A stretch of DNA of 16,674 nt from Geobacter sp. UBA4074 (GTDB taxonomy: Bacteria > Desulfobacterota > Desulfuromonadia > Geobacterales > Pseudopelobacteraceae): assembly GCA_002383415.1 (NCBI GenBank), contig DFYU01000077.1:1-16674 (forward strand), given 5' to 3'. The position numbers and the translations under genes were made by a program. This document shows, one piece after another, positions 7,113-14,984 of this stretch. The notes below the pieces were generated by a model, which saw only the letters and a list, made by a program, of their open reading frames with translations, ran no database searches and was not told the DNA's origin. How positions within the stretch are numbered: position 1 is the first letter of the stretch; the number at the start of each line of letters is the position of its first letter.

Positions 7113-8900
7113 ATGACCCACCATACCCCCTTGACGGTTGAGTATCTGGCCGCAATCCTGACACAACAGGGCGTTCTTACACAGGATCAGCTGACGACGC
7201 TTCAGGTGCAGGCCCGTCAGCAGGAGGCCCGTTTGACGGCCGGCCACCACGGCCCTGGCCGTCGGCTGCATAAGGGCGGCGAACGACCGACACCGTCCCA
7301 GTTGATCGCCTCTTTCTCGTTTGAACAGCCCGGTACGAACGGGCGTGTGCTGACGGAAGACACCATCACCGAGACCCTGGCTGCCTTTCTCAAACTTCCT
7401 TATCTCAAGATTGATCCCCTGAAGCTGGATCTGGATGTGGTTACCTCCCACATCCCACGTCCGTTCGCGCTTAAGCATCTGATTGTGCCGGTGGCAGCCA
7501 GGGCAGGGGAGTTGACCATTGCCGTGGTCGATCCGTTCAATACAACGGTGCTGGACGAGCTGGCCACGGCTCATCGGCTTACAATCACCCGCGTACTCAG
7601 TTCATGTAGCGATGTTCAGAAGATTCTGCGCGAGTTTTACGGCTTCCGGGCCTCGGTCATGGCGGCTGAGGCCGAGGAGAATGTCGCCATTGATCTTGGC
7701 AACCTGGAACAGCTCTTCAGGATGCGGGGCGACAAAGAGCTGGAGGGCAACGATAAACACGTCATCTCGGCAGTGGATTTTCTATTGTCCTATGCCTTTG
7801 ATCAACGGGCCAGCGACATCCATATCGAGCCCAAGCGCGACAAGTTTCTGATCAGGTTCCGTTTGGACGGCATTCTGCATAACATCCATCTGTTGCCTAA
7901 GCCGTTGCACGCGCCGATCGTCTCACGCATCAAGATTCTGGCCCGGATGGACCTGGCCGAGAAGCGGCGACCTCAGGATGGTCGGATCAAGACCGCTCAC
8001 AACGGCAAGGAGGTCGAGCTGCGGGTATCCACGGTGCCGGTGGCCTTTGGTGAGAAGGTGGTGATCCGGATCTTTGATCCGGATATCCTGTTGCAGGATC
8101 TGGACAGCATCGGCTTTTATCCCCGGGAATACAGCCTGTTCAACAGCTTCATTCATCGTCCTAACGGGATTGTGCTGGTGACCGGCCCCACCGGCTCCGG
8201 CAAGACTACCACGCTCTATTCATCGTTGCGGACCTTGTCTTCACCGGAGATCAATATCGTCACTATCGAAGACCCGATCGAGATGGTGATGGAGGAATTT
8301 AACCAGATTGCGGTGCAGCAGGCTGTTGGGGTTACCTTTGGTACGATTCTGCGTACCGTGTTGCGTCAGGACCCGGATATTGTGATGGTGGGGGAGATAC
8401 GTGACCAGGAAACAGCAGAAAACGCCGTCCAGGCAGCCTTGACCGGCCATCTGGTGCTTTCTACTCTGCACACCAATGATGCCCCGTCTTCCATTGCCCG
8501 TCTGCTGGACCTGGAGGTGCCGCCGTATCTGATCTCGGCAACGGTGATGGGCATTGTGGCCCAACGGCTGCTGCGTAAGGTCTGCCAGCACTGCAAAGAG
8601 TTCCGAGAATTGACCAAAGAGGAGTGTGAGTACCTGCAGATTCACCGGAACAAGGTGAAAGTGGCGCAGGGGATTGGTTGTAAAGAGTGCCGTGGCACCG
8701 GCTACAAGGGGCGCACCGGCATCTTTGAGGTCCTGTCAATTACCGAGCGGATCAAGCAGCTGATCAGTACCAAGGCCGACCCTGCCGATTTGGTGCGGGC
8801 CGCCGAGGAGGATGGTTTTGCATCACTGCGCCAACTGGCGATCCGTAAGATGCTGGAAGGGGAAACCACCTACGACGAGGTGGTCAGCATCACTGGTTAG
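7113..8900 (+). CDS. GspE/PilB-family type II secretion / type IV pilus assembly ATPase
   Basis: A complete 595-residue hexameric secretion ATPase. The N-terminal part (1-180) resembles the MshEN/T2SSE N-domain (LTQDQL, FLKLPYLKIDPLKLD, FALKHLIVPVA, VVDPFNTTVLDEL) but includes a polar, basic stretch at about 40-75. The catalytic core has ASDIHIEP (233-240), RLDG (250-253), Walker A GPTGSGKTT (358-366), Asp box TIEDPIE (384-390), Walker B VGEIRD (426-431), His box STLHTND (450-456) and a GspE-type zinc site C491-x2-C494 / C523-x2-C526. Such enzymes drive pseudopilus or pilus extension from the cytoplasmic face. Only a small membrane gene accompanies it; there are no secretin, platform or pilin genes here, so which machine it powers is open. 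It differs clearly from the pilB at 15935. Confidence 0.9.
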   Translation: MTHHTPLTVEYLAAILTQQGVLTQDQLTTLQVQARQQEARLTAGHHGPGRRLHKGGERPTPSQLIASFSFEQPGTNGRVLTEDTITETLAAFLKLPYLKIDPLKLDLDVVTSHIPRPFALKHLIVPVAARAGELTIAVVDPFNTTVLDELATAHRLTITRVLSSCSDVQKILREFYGFRASVMAAEAEENVAIDLGNLEQLFRMRGDKELEGNDKHVISAVDFLLSYAFDQRASDIHIEPKRDKFLIRFRLDGILHNIHLLPKPLHAPIVSRIKILARMDLAEKRRPQDGRIKTAHNGKEVELRVSTVPVAFGEKVVIRIFDPDILLQDLDSIGFYPREYSLFNSFIHRPNGIVLVTGPTGSGKTTTLYSSLRTLSSPEINIVTIEDPIEMVMEEFNQIAVQQAVGVTFGTILRTVLRQDPDIVMVGEIRDQETAENAVQAALTGHLVLSTLHTNDAPSSIARLLDLEVPPYLISATVMGIVAQRLLRKVCQHCKEFRELTKEECEYLQIHRNKVKVAQGIGCKECRGTGYKGRTGIFEVLSITERIKQLISTKADPADLVRAAEEDGFASLRQLAIRKMLEGETTYDEVVSITG

Positions 8901-8902
8901 CG

Positions 8903-9112
8903 CTATGATTCCGGTTTAATCCTGACAACCTGATGGACGTCAGGCAGGTGGGCGATGGTGGCGTCGTCCAGTGACTGCGTATTGCCGATCACGCCGATGA
9001 TAGTTCGATTGGCGCCGGTGGACTGGTGGATGTCGAAGTTACGGCTGATCAGGTATTCCTTGACAAAGTCAAGCGACTCATCAGGGGCGTTCTTTTTCAT
9101 GATGACAATCAT
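8903..9112 (-). CDS. Stand-alone DAHP-synthase N-terminal (ferredoxin-like) domain protein
   Basis: A 69-residue protein that reads like the N-terminal ferredoxin-like regulatory domain of type I beta DAHP synthases (AroF/AroA(G) class): MIVIMKK..A at the start, a central helix, R-TIIGVIG (residues 36-42), a short acidic link, L-PDVHQVVRI. In those enzymes this domain binds aromatic amino acids or mediates oligomer closure and is followed by a KPYKLVS-like linker and the (beta/alpha)8 barrel. Here a TAG stop follows right after RIKPES and convergent gspE ends 2 bp away, so no barrel can follow. The ATG overlaps the aroQ stop as ATGA, implying coupled translation. It may regulate AroQ or an unlinked DAHP synthase; alternatively it is a remnant of a fused enzyme. 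Domain recognition is from pattern memory. Confidence 0.7.
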   Translation of the reverse strand: MIVIMKKNAPDESLDFVKEYLISRNFDIHQSTGANRTIIGVIGNTQSLDDATIAHLPDVHQVVRIKPES

Positions 9113-9402
9113 GGCTGTGGTCCATCCTCTGTCTCTTCTGTGGTCATGATCCGTTCAAGGCGGCGGGATTCGTCGATCACCCGTTCAAACAGCCTGACAA
9201 TGGCGCCGTCATCCAGAGGGCCAGGGTTGTCTTGTTTCATCCGGGCAAAAATACGTTTTTCACGGCCGGGATCGAAGACCGGCAGATCCAAGCCCTTTTT
9301 GAGATGCCCTATCTCCAGGGCCAGACGGGCCCGTTCGTTAAATATCCTCAGCAGTACGTCATCCAGCAGGTCAATTCGTTGTCGCAGGGCAGCAATATCC
9401 AT
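9109..9402 (-). CDS. aroQ: Chorismate mutase, AroQ class
   Basis: A 97-residue monofunctional AroQ-type chorismate mutase, which converts chorismate to prephenate for Phe/Tyr synthesis in the cytoplasm. The all-helical fold is clear: LRQRIDLLDDVLL (6-18), NERARLALEIGHLK (22-35), PVFDPGREKRI (41-51), then IVRLFERVIDESRRLE. Aligning by eye to the E. coli P-protein mutase domain, the active-site residues are R7, R24, K35, D44, R47 and E48. The place of E. coli Gln88 appears to be Glu83, a substitution also known in other AroQ enzymes such as the yeast one. No prephenate dehydratase or DAHP synthase domain is fused. It starts 7 nt after the nadB stop, with GAGGA as ribosome site overlapping that stop, and ends in an ATGA overlap with the small regulatory-domain gene. 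Confidence 0.88.
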   Translation of the reverse strand: MDIAALRQRIDLLDDVLLRIFNERARLALEIGHLKKGLDLPVFDPGREKRIFARMKQDNPGPLDDGAIVRLFERVIDESRRLERIMTTEETEDGPQP

Positions 9403-9409
9403 GGGATCC

Positions 9410-11017
9410 TCAGGGGAACTGCTTCTTGATGATGGTATCCCGTTGCCAGTTCAGGTCATCCAGTTCCGGGTAGTCAATGGTGTAGTGCAGGCCCCGTGAT
9501 TCCTTGCGCATCTGGGCGCAATTCACAATCAGTTCTGCCACGGTGGCGATGTTGCGTAGTTCGATCAGGTCGGAGGTGATGATGAAATTCCAGTAGTAGT
9601 CGTGGATCTCCTCCTGGATCAGCTTGATCCTCCGCATGGCCCGTTCCAGTCGTTTGGTAGAGCGGACGATACCGACGTAGTTCCACATGAAGCGCCTGAT
9701 TTCGTCCCAGTTCTGGGAGACTACCACCATCTCGTCGCTATTGGTGGCGGTGCCTGAGTCCCATTCGGGGATGCTGTCACGCGTTATGCCCGGGCGCTGC
9801 GGCAGGGTTTCGCTGGCATGGCGGGCAGCCCGGCCGGCGTAGACCGCTGCCTCAAGCAGCGAGTTGCTGGCCAGGCGGTTGGCGCCATGCAGGCCGGTGA
9901 AGGCCACCTCGCCGATGGCGTAGAGGCCGGGGATGTCGGTCTCGCCGTTGGTATTCACCTTGACCCCGCCGCACAGATAATGGGCCGCCGGCACCACCGG
10001 CAGCCAGTCCTTGGTCATGTCCAGGCCAAACTCCATACAGGTCTGGTAGATGTTGGGGAAACGGCTACGGACGAAGTCGGCCGGTTCATGGGTGATATCC
10101 AGGTAGACGCAGTCGTCACCATAGGTCTTCATCTCGTTGTCGATGGCCCGGGCTACGATATCACGCGGTGCCAGGTCTTTCAGGTGGTGGTATTTCTCCA
10201 TGAAGGCGGTGCCGTCACGCCGCCGCAGGATCGCCCCTTCACCCCGCACCGCTTCTGAGATCAGAAACGACTTGGCGTGGGGGTGAAACAGGGTGGTGGG
10301 GTGGAACTGCATGAACTCCATGTTGGCCACGGTGGCCCCGGCCCGGTAGGCCATGGCTACGCCGTCGCCAGAGGCCACGTCGGGGTTGCAGGTGTAGAGA
10401 TAGACCTTGCCGGCGCCGCCGCTGGCCAGCAGGGTGGTGCGGGAGGCAAAGGTCAGCACCTTGTTGCCTTTAATATCAAGGACATGAGCGCCCTTGCAGC
10501 AGTTGTCGCTGACCGGCTGCCGGGCGATCTTGGCGCAGGTGATCAGGTCGATGGCGATGTGGTATTCGTATATCTCAATGTTGGGATGCTGCCGCGCCGC
10601 TTCCACCAGCGCCCGCTCGATCTCGCGGCCGGTGATGTCCTCGGCATGCAGGATGCGGCGAGCACTATGGCCCCCTTCACGAGTCAGATCATATTCATCA
10701 CCTTTGGTGGTGGTGGTGAATTTAACTCCCCATTCAATCAGGTTACGGATGGTGTGGGGGCCTTCTTCCACCACCATGCGCACCACATCTTCGTGGCAGA
10801 TGCCAGCCCCGGCCACCATGGTGTCCTGGACATGGGCGTCGAAGGAGTCTTCAGTGGAAAAGACCGAGGCGATCCCGCCCTGGGCATAGCGGGTTGCCGA
10901 CTCGGCAATTTCCCGTTTGGTGATAATGGCGACCTGCCCATGATTGGCAGCTTGTAGCGCAAAGGAAAGCCCGGCAATACCGCTGCCGATCACCAAAAAA
11001 TCACTCTCAACCTTCAT
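9410..11017 (-). CDS. nadB: L-aspartate oxidase
   Basis: NadB oxidises L-aspartate to iminoaspartate, the first step of de novo NAD synthesis, in the cytoplasm with FAD. The 535-residue product has the usual family length. Visible: FAD-binding GSGIAG (11-16) in the N-terminal Rossmann fold, the TRYAQGGIA segment, GGHSARRILHAEDITG, EFMQFHPTTL, a late H-GANRLASNSLLEA flavin motif typical of the succinate dehydrogenase/aspartate oxidase superfamily, and a C-terminal helical domain containing RRFMWNYVGIVR. I start at the ATG at 11017, which has TGGAG about 7 nt upstream; two earlier in-frame codons (up to 11047) lie in the leader or promoter-proximal region. It is first in an apparent operon with aroQ and the small regulatory domain. 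nadA and nadC are not in the window. Confidence 0.95.
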   Translation of the reverse strand: MKVESDFLVIGSGIAGLSFALQAANHGQVAIITKREIAESATRYAQGGIASVFSTEDSFDAHVQDTMVAGAGICHEDVVRMVVEEGPHTIRNLIEWGVKFTTTTKGDEYDLTREGGHSARRILHAEDITGREIERALVEAARQHPNIEIYEYHIAIDLITCAKIARQPVSDNCCKGAHVLDIKGNKVLTFASRTTLLASGGAGKVYLYTCNPDVASGDGVAMAYRAGATVANMEFMQFHPTTLFHPHAKSFLISEAVRGEGAILRRRDGTAFMEKYHHLKDLAPRDIVARAIDNEMKTYGDDCVYLDITHEPADFVRSRFPNIYQTCMEFGLDMTKDWLPVVPAAHYLCGGVKVNTNGETDIPGLYAIGEVAFTGLHGANRLASNSLLEAAVYAGRAARHASETLPQRPGITRDSIPEWDSGTATNSDEMVVVSQNWDEIRRFMWNYVGIVRSTKRLERAMRRIKLIQEEIHDYYWNFIITSDLIELRNIATVAELIVNCAQMRKESRGLHYTIDYPELDDLNWQRDTIIKKQFP

Positions 11018-11037
11018 GACAGACTCCAGCATAAAAA

Positions 11038-11047
11038 GTGTATACAC
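11038..11047. promoter_or_regulatory. Perfect 10-bp palindrome GTGTATACAC in the nadB leader (possible operator)
   Basis: GTGTATACAC is a perfect inverted repeat located about 12 bp downstream of the predicted nadB -10 box, just after the expected transcription start and 20 bp before the ATG. Its position suits a repressor site. I cannot match it to a named regulator of NAD genes, and a 10-bp palindrome can occur by chance. Confidence 0.35.
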
Positions 11048-11058
11048 AGAAGAACGTG

Positions 11059-11088
11059 ATTATTGAACCCCCCGCCGACGTTTGTCAA
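11059..11088 (-). promoter_or_regulatory. sigma70-type promoter of nadB
   Basis: On the minus strand a perfect TTGACA (11088-11083) is followed after 18 nt by AATAAT (11064-11059), 5 of 6 matches. Transcription would start near 11052, giving a leader of about 35 nt before the ATG at 11017. Confidence 0.6.
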
Positions 11089-11099
11089 GGGAACAAGGG

Positions 11100-11128
11100 T
11101 TGTCTGGACCGCTAAAGTGTGCCATAAG
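11100..11128 (+). promoter_or_regulatory. Weak sigma70-like promoter candidate for the ribF operon
   Basis: TTGTCT (11100-11105) and CATAAG (11123-11128) are spaced by 17 nt. Each matches consensus in 4 of 6 positions. Transcription would begin near 11134, only a few bases before the proposed ribF ATG at 11138, so the message would be almost leaderless. That, plus the absence of a visible ribosome site, leaves both the promoter and the exact start uncertain. Confidence 0.25.
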
Positions 11129-11137
11129 TTGCACCCT

Positions 11138-12085
11138 ATGCGTACCATAACCACTGCCGATTTCAGTCGTCCACTCGCCGAGCGGTCCGTCGTGACCATC
11201 GGTAATTTTGACGGGGTCCATCGTGGACACCGCGAACTATTTCGTCGTGTTGCTACCTATGCTGCAGAACAGCAGTGTCAGTCAGTAGTCCTGACCTTTG
11301 ATCCTCATCCGCTGCAGGTGCTTAAACCCGGCAGCGTTCCTCCCATGATTACTACCTCTGCCCAGAAGCGTGCCCTGATCGCAGAAAACGATCTGGACCT
11401 GCTGGTGGTGATCCCCTTTGACCAACAGTTTGCTGCACTGTCGGCCGAACGATTCGTGCGGGATATTCTGGTGTGCGGACTTGGTATGCGACGGTTGGTG
11501 GTTGGCCACGATTATGCCTTTGGCCGTGGCCGTGAGGGCAACGAGGCACTGCTGCAACGCCTGGCTGGTGAGCTTGGGTTTCAGCTGGAGGTGCTTGAGC
11601 CGGTGGGAGAGGGGGAGCTGGTCTTCAGTAGCAGCACGGTACGTCGTCTGGTGCGTAGCGGTGAGGTGGCGGCGGTGCCGTCCATCCTCGGGCGTTATCA
11701 CTGTATCAGCGGCCAGGTGGTGGCAGGCCGGGAGATCGGCCGTTCGCTCGGTTTTCCTACGGCCAACATTGTTACTGATAATCAGTTGTTGCCTGCCGAT
11801 GGTGTCTATGCCGTATGGGTTGAGGCGAGGGGTGAGCTGCACATGGGTGCCTGCAGCATCGGCAACAATCCTACCTTCGGCGGCGATCAGCGGACGATCG
11901 AGGTGTTTATCTTCGATTTCGAGGGGACCATATACGGTCAGGAGCTGACGATTCAGTTCGCCGGCCGTTTGCGCGATCTGGCCCGCTTTGCTGATGCTGA
12001 TACGCTTAAGCTTCAGATTGGTCGTGATGTGGCTGCAGCCAGGTCACTCTTGTCGGCCGGTCTACCGACCAGGCAGACCGTATGA
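11138..12085 (+). CDS. ribF: Bifunctional riboflavin kinase / FAD synthetase
   Basis: RibF phosphorylates riboflavin to FMN and adenylates it to FAD. From the ATG at 11138 the product has 315 residues, the normal length. The N-terminal nucleotidyltransferase half shows GNFDGVHRGH (22-31), TFDPHP (53-58), a GHDYAFGRGREGN segment (123-135) and SSSTVR (164-169). The C-terminal flavokinase half shows GREIGRSLGFPTAN (197-210), DGVYAV, IGNNPTFGG (241-249) and the catalytic-region IEVFIFDF (E255). An open frame extends 75 nt further upstream but has no family resemblance. No good Shine-Dalgarno precedes the ATG. The stop overlaps the next start as ATGA. The FAD product serves, among many others, the divergently encoded NadB, though co-location may be coincidental. 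Confidence 0.94.
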   Translation: MRTITTADFSRPLAERSVVTIGNFDGVHRGHRELFRRVATYAAEQQCQSVVLTFDPHPLQVLKPGSVPPMITTSAQKRALIAENDLDLLVVIPFDQQFAALSAERFVRDILVCGLGMRRLVVGHDYAFGRGREGNEALLQRLAGELGFQLEVLEPVGEGELVFSSSTVRRLVRSGEVAAVPSILGRYHCISGQVVAGREIGRSLGFPTANIVTDNQLLPADGVYAVWVEARGELHMGACSIGNNPTFGGDQRTIEVFIFDFEGTIYGQELTIQFAGRLRDLARFADADTLKLQIGRDVAAARSLLSAGLPTRQTV

Positions 12086-13101
12086 AACGCAGCACACTGC
12101 TGTTGTGGGTCGGTTTTGCCGTCAGTCTGCTGTTGCTGGCAGCGCTGCTACGCAAGATCGATGGCCGGCAACTGCTTGATGCCCTGGCAGAGCTGGATTG
12201 GCGGTATCTGCTGGGAGCGGTGGGGTTGACCTTTGTCAGCTACTGGTTGCGTGCGGTGCGTTGGCGTCTGTTGTTGCTGCATGAGCGTCCGATTGCGCTC
12301 GGTTCCCTCTATTCAGCCACCATAATCGGCTACATGGCCAACAATCTTTTTCCTGCCCGGTTGGGCGAGATCGTGCGGGTCTGGCTGCTGGCACGGCGTG
12401 AACAACTCAAGGTCACATCGGTGTTTGCCTCGCTGGTGATCGACCGGATGCTGGACGGACTTGCCTTGATGGTGATGCTGGCAGTGGTGCTGCTGACGCT
12501 GCAGCTGCCCCCTGGTATGGAACGGGTTGCGGCCCTGTTGCGGGCGGGGGGCGCCACTACCTTGGTGGTGTATCTCAGCGCAGTCTCTTTTCTGTTGTTC
12601 TTGAAGCTTCGGCCGATGCAGGCGCTCAAGCTGCTGGCGCTGCTGACACAGCCTTTTCCACAACGGTTCAAGGAACGCCTGATCCCGCTGTCCGGCTCGT
12701 TTTTGGAGGGGTTGCGTCTGGCCCCGGGGCGCAGCACACTGCTGCTGATTATGGTCTGCACTGCCTTGATCTGGATTGCCGCCACCCTGCCGATCCATCT
12801 GGTGCTGCTCGGTTTTGGCATACAGCTGCCGTTATCAGCTTCCTTTTTTATTATGGTGTTGCTGGTGTTTGCCGTGATGGTGCCATCGGCGCCGGGCTAC
12901 ATAGGCACCTACCACGTTGCCTGCTACACGGCGTTATCCGCCTTTCAGCTGCTGGACAGCCAGGCGGTCAGTATCGCCCTGGTGATACACGGGGTCGGCT
13001 TTTTTCCTGTGATTATGGCCGGTTTTTACCATCTCTGGTCCGACGGCCTGTCGTTACGCTCGTTACGCACCCAGGCTGCAGAACAAGGGGCTGAGCCGTG
13101 A
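12082..13101 (+). CDS. UPF0104 / lysylphosphatidylglycerol synthase TM-region-like flippase-family membrane protein
   Basis: A 339-residue polytopic inner-membrane protein of the UPF0104 (YbhN/AglD-like, LPG_synthase_TM) family, the same fold as the flippase half of MprF. Family landmarks are NNLFPARLGEIVR (87-99) after the second helix pair, DRMLD (121-125), and VPSAPGYIGTYH near 270-285. I count about seven to eight hydrophobic helices. There is no soluble aminoacyltransferase domain, so it is not a full MprF. Members are proposed to move lipids or lipid-linked sugars across the membrane; the substrate is unknown. It is coupled by ATGA to ribF and by GTGA to the DUF2723 gene. Sitting directly before a GT-C-type glycosyltransferase suggests it might help supply or handle a lipid-linked sugar, an inference only. 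Confidence 0.85.
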   Translation: MKRSTLLLWVGFAVSLLLLAALLRKIDGRQLLDALAELDWRYLLGAVGLTFVSYWLRAVRWRLLLLHERPIALGSLYSATIIGYMANNLFPARLGEIVRVWLLARREQLKVTSVFASLVIDRMLDGLALMVMLAVVLLTLQLPPGMERVAALLRAGGATTLVVYLSAVSFLLFLKLRPMQALKLLALLTQPFPQRFKERLIPLSGSFLEGLRLAPGRSTLLLIMVCTALIWIAATLPIHLVLLGFGIQLPLSASFFIMVLLVFAVMVPSAPGYIGTYHVACYTALSAFQLLDSQAVSIALVIHGVGFFPVIMAGFYHLWSDGLSLRSLRTQAAEQGAEP

Positions 13102-14984
13102 GAAGCCGTGTATGCAGCGGTTGTGACCACTGGCTGCTAGCGGCATTTCTGCTGCCGTTTGCGTTGCACCTCACCACCTTGGCCCCGTCGGTAACCTTTT
13201 ATGACAGCGGTGAGTTCATCACCGCCACTCAACTGCTCGGTTCTGCCCATTCCCCCGGCTACCCCCTGTTCCTGCTGTTTGCCAAACCGTTCACCTGGTT
13301 GCCGTTCGGTTCCATCGCCTTTCGGGTCAATCTGGCTACTGCCTGCGGCGCAGCGCTGGCCTGCAGCGCCTTGTTTCTGCTGGTGCGGCAGTTGCTGCGC
13401 GATGTCGCCTGTTCAGACAACGAGCAGTTCAGCGACTTTGTCCGCAACGCGGCTGCGCTTGCCGGTTCACTCTTGTTTGCCAGCTCTCCACGGCTGTGGT
13501 TGCAGACCAACCATGATAAGCCGTACCCGCTGCTGGCCGGCATGATAGCGCTCTGTTTTCTGTTTTTGCTGCGTTGGCGCGAGGAGTATCTGGCTGGTAG
13601 CGAACGGCCGGCCTGGTGGTACGGTGTGGGCCTTCTCACCGGCCTGGCCAGCGGCGCTCACCAGACGATCATCCTGCTGGTGCCGGCCTGGCTGTTGTTT
13701 GTGGCCGTTACCGAGCTGCGTCTGTTGCTGCGTATTCGGGAGTTGCTGCTGACCGCAGCCTTCGCCCTGGCCGGCGGCGCGGTGCAATTGTATCTGCCGT
13801 TGCGTGCCGCTGCACAGCCGCTGCAAAACTGGGGTGATCCCAGCAGCCTGTCGCGTTTTCTATGGCACGTCTTGCGTCGGGGCTATCCTGAAGAGCCCCA
13901 TCTGCGTGACCTGTCACTGCTGCTGAAACAGCTGGCAGGCTTTTCCATCCCCCACGAATTCGGCTGGATCGGTCTGCTGTTTCTGGTGGCCGGTGTTGCG
14001 GCCTGCTGGCGATCTAAGCGGCCCTTTGTGCTGGCCTGTGGTCTTGCCTTGCTCGGTTTTTGGGCGGTGATTGTCGGCTTTTTCAATCCGCGGGCCGAGT
14101 CAATTTTTCTGACAGAAGAGTTTTACACCCCACTCTATCTGCTGGCTGCGGCGCTGATTGCCGTTGGGTTGCACGCCGCCATCAGCCGCGGCATCGGCCG
14201 GGCTGAAACTCCCGAGCACTACGGTTGGCAGCACCGGTTACTGGTGCTCCTGTTTTTGCTGCTGCTGCCGCTTTCCCAGCTGGCAGCCAATTATCGCGAT
14301 AACGATCAACAGCGCAACTACAGTGCCCATGATTATGCTGTCAACACCTTACGCTCGTTACCTGAGCGGTCGGTATTGTTTACCTGGGGTGATAGCGGCG
14401 CCTTTCCGCTCTGGTATCTGCAGACCGTGGAGCGGCTGCGGGAGGACGTGGACCTGCCCCACATACCGCATCTGGTCTTCGATTGGTACCGAGAGGAGTT
14501 GCCGCGGCTGCAGAGTTCATTCAGCACTGTCCTTCAACAGGGCCAGACTGCGCCAGAATTGTTTCGATTGGTGGCCGGACAGCTTCAGGTCCATCGTCCG
14601 GTTTTGATGGACTACTCTACCAGGCATTCGGTGGACTGGGGCAGACGGGAACCCGTGTCGCAGGGGATTGTCTTCTGGCTGCCCAGTGACGGTGTTCCTG
14701 ATGCGGTGATTGATGTCGCTGGGGTCTGGCGGCTGCAAGCCCTGCACCGCATTACCATGAATCAGGGCTGGCTGATCGATCAGGATACCGAAAAGGCGGT
14801 GATGATCACGGCCCATTCGTTGCTGCAGGCAGCGGAAGAGGTTGCACGCAGGGACAGGGGAGGGCAGGAGGCGGGACCTATGCTGGATGCCGTCCAGCGG
14901 ATGGTGCCTAGTTGGGGCGAGGCGGTAACACAGCTGCGCAGGCGGTATGGTCTGCCGTTACAGGGGAGGGACGCATTACCATGA
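13098..14984 (+). CDS. DUF2723 (TMEM260-type) GT-C glycosyltransferase-like membrane protein
   Basis: A 628-residue membrane protein of the DUF2723 family, related to GT-C mannosyltransferases; the eukaryotic relative TMEM260 is a protein O-mannosyltransferase. After the first helix comes the hallmark loop APSVTFYDSGEF (D36, E39 as the likely catalytic/metal acidic pair) and LGSAHSPGYPLF (H51-SPG). About ten or more hydrophobic helices follow up to residue 400 (the last one LLVLLFLLLLPLSQLA). A soluble region of about 220 residues ends the protein; it is probably periplasmic and contains the VLFTWGDSGAFPLWYLQ segment typical of this family. The start is the GTG at 13098, overlapping the previous stop as GTGA. 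Donor and acceptor are unknown; dolichol- or undecaprenyl-type lipid-sugar donors are usual for GT-C enzymes. It is translationally coupled to aroE by ATGA. Confidence 0.85.
   Translation: MRSRVCSGCDHWLLAAFLLPFALHLTTLAPSVTFYDSGEFITATQLLGSAHSPGYPLFLLFAKPFTWLPFGSIAFRVNLATACGAALACSALFLLVRQLLRDVACSDNEQFSDFVRNAAALAGSLLFASSPRLWLQTNHDKPYPLLAGMIALCFLFLLRWREEYLAGSERPAWWYGVGLLTGLASGAHQTIILLVPAWLLFVAVTELRLLLRIRELLLTAAFALAGGAVQLYLPLRAAAQPLQNWGDPSSLSRFLWHVLRRGYPEEPHLRDLSLLLKQLAGFSIPHEFGWIGLLFLVAGVAACWRSKRPFVLACGLALLGFWAVIVGFFNPRAESIFLTEEFYTPLYLLAAALIAVGLHAAISRGIGRAETPEHYGWQHRLLVLLFLLLLPLSQLAANYRDNDQQRNYSAHDYAVNTLRSLPERSVLFTWGDSGAFPLWYLQTVERLREDVDLPHIPHLVFDWYREELPRLQSSFSTVLQQGQTAPELFRLVAGQLQVHRPVLMDYSTRHSVDWGRREPVSQGIVFWLPSDGVPDAVIDVAGVWRLQALHRITMNQGWLIDQDTEKAVMITAHSLLQAAEEVARRDRGGQEAGPMLDAVQRMVPSWGEAVTQLRRRYGLPLQGRDALP

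Noticed and set aside
8041..8110. Repeated GATCCGGAT words within the GspE-type gene
   Set aside because: They are explained by neighbouring Asp-Pro/Arg-Ile codons in a conserved coding region and have no regular spacing.
9818..10957. Two long plus-strand open frames inside nadB (9818-10258 and 10277-10957)
   Set aside because: They lie wholly within the nadB coding sequence, are glycine/histidine/valine-rich as expected from reverse-reading, and lack start signals.
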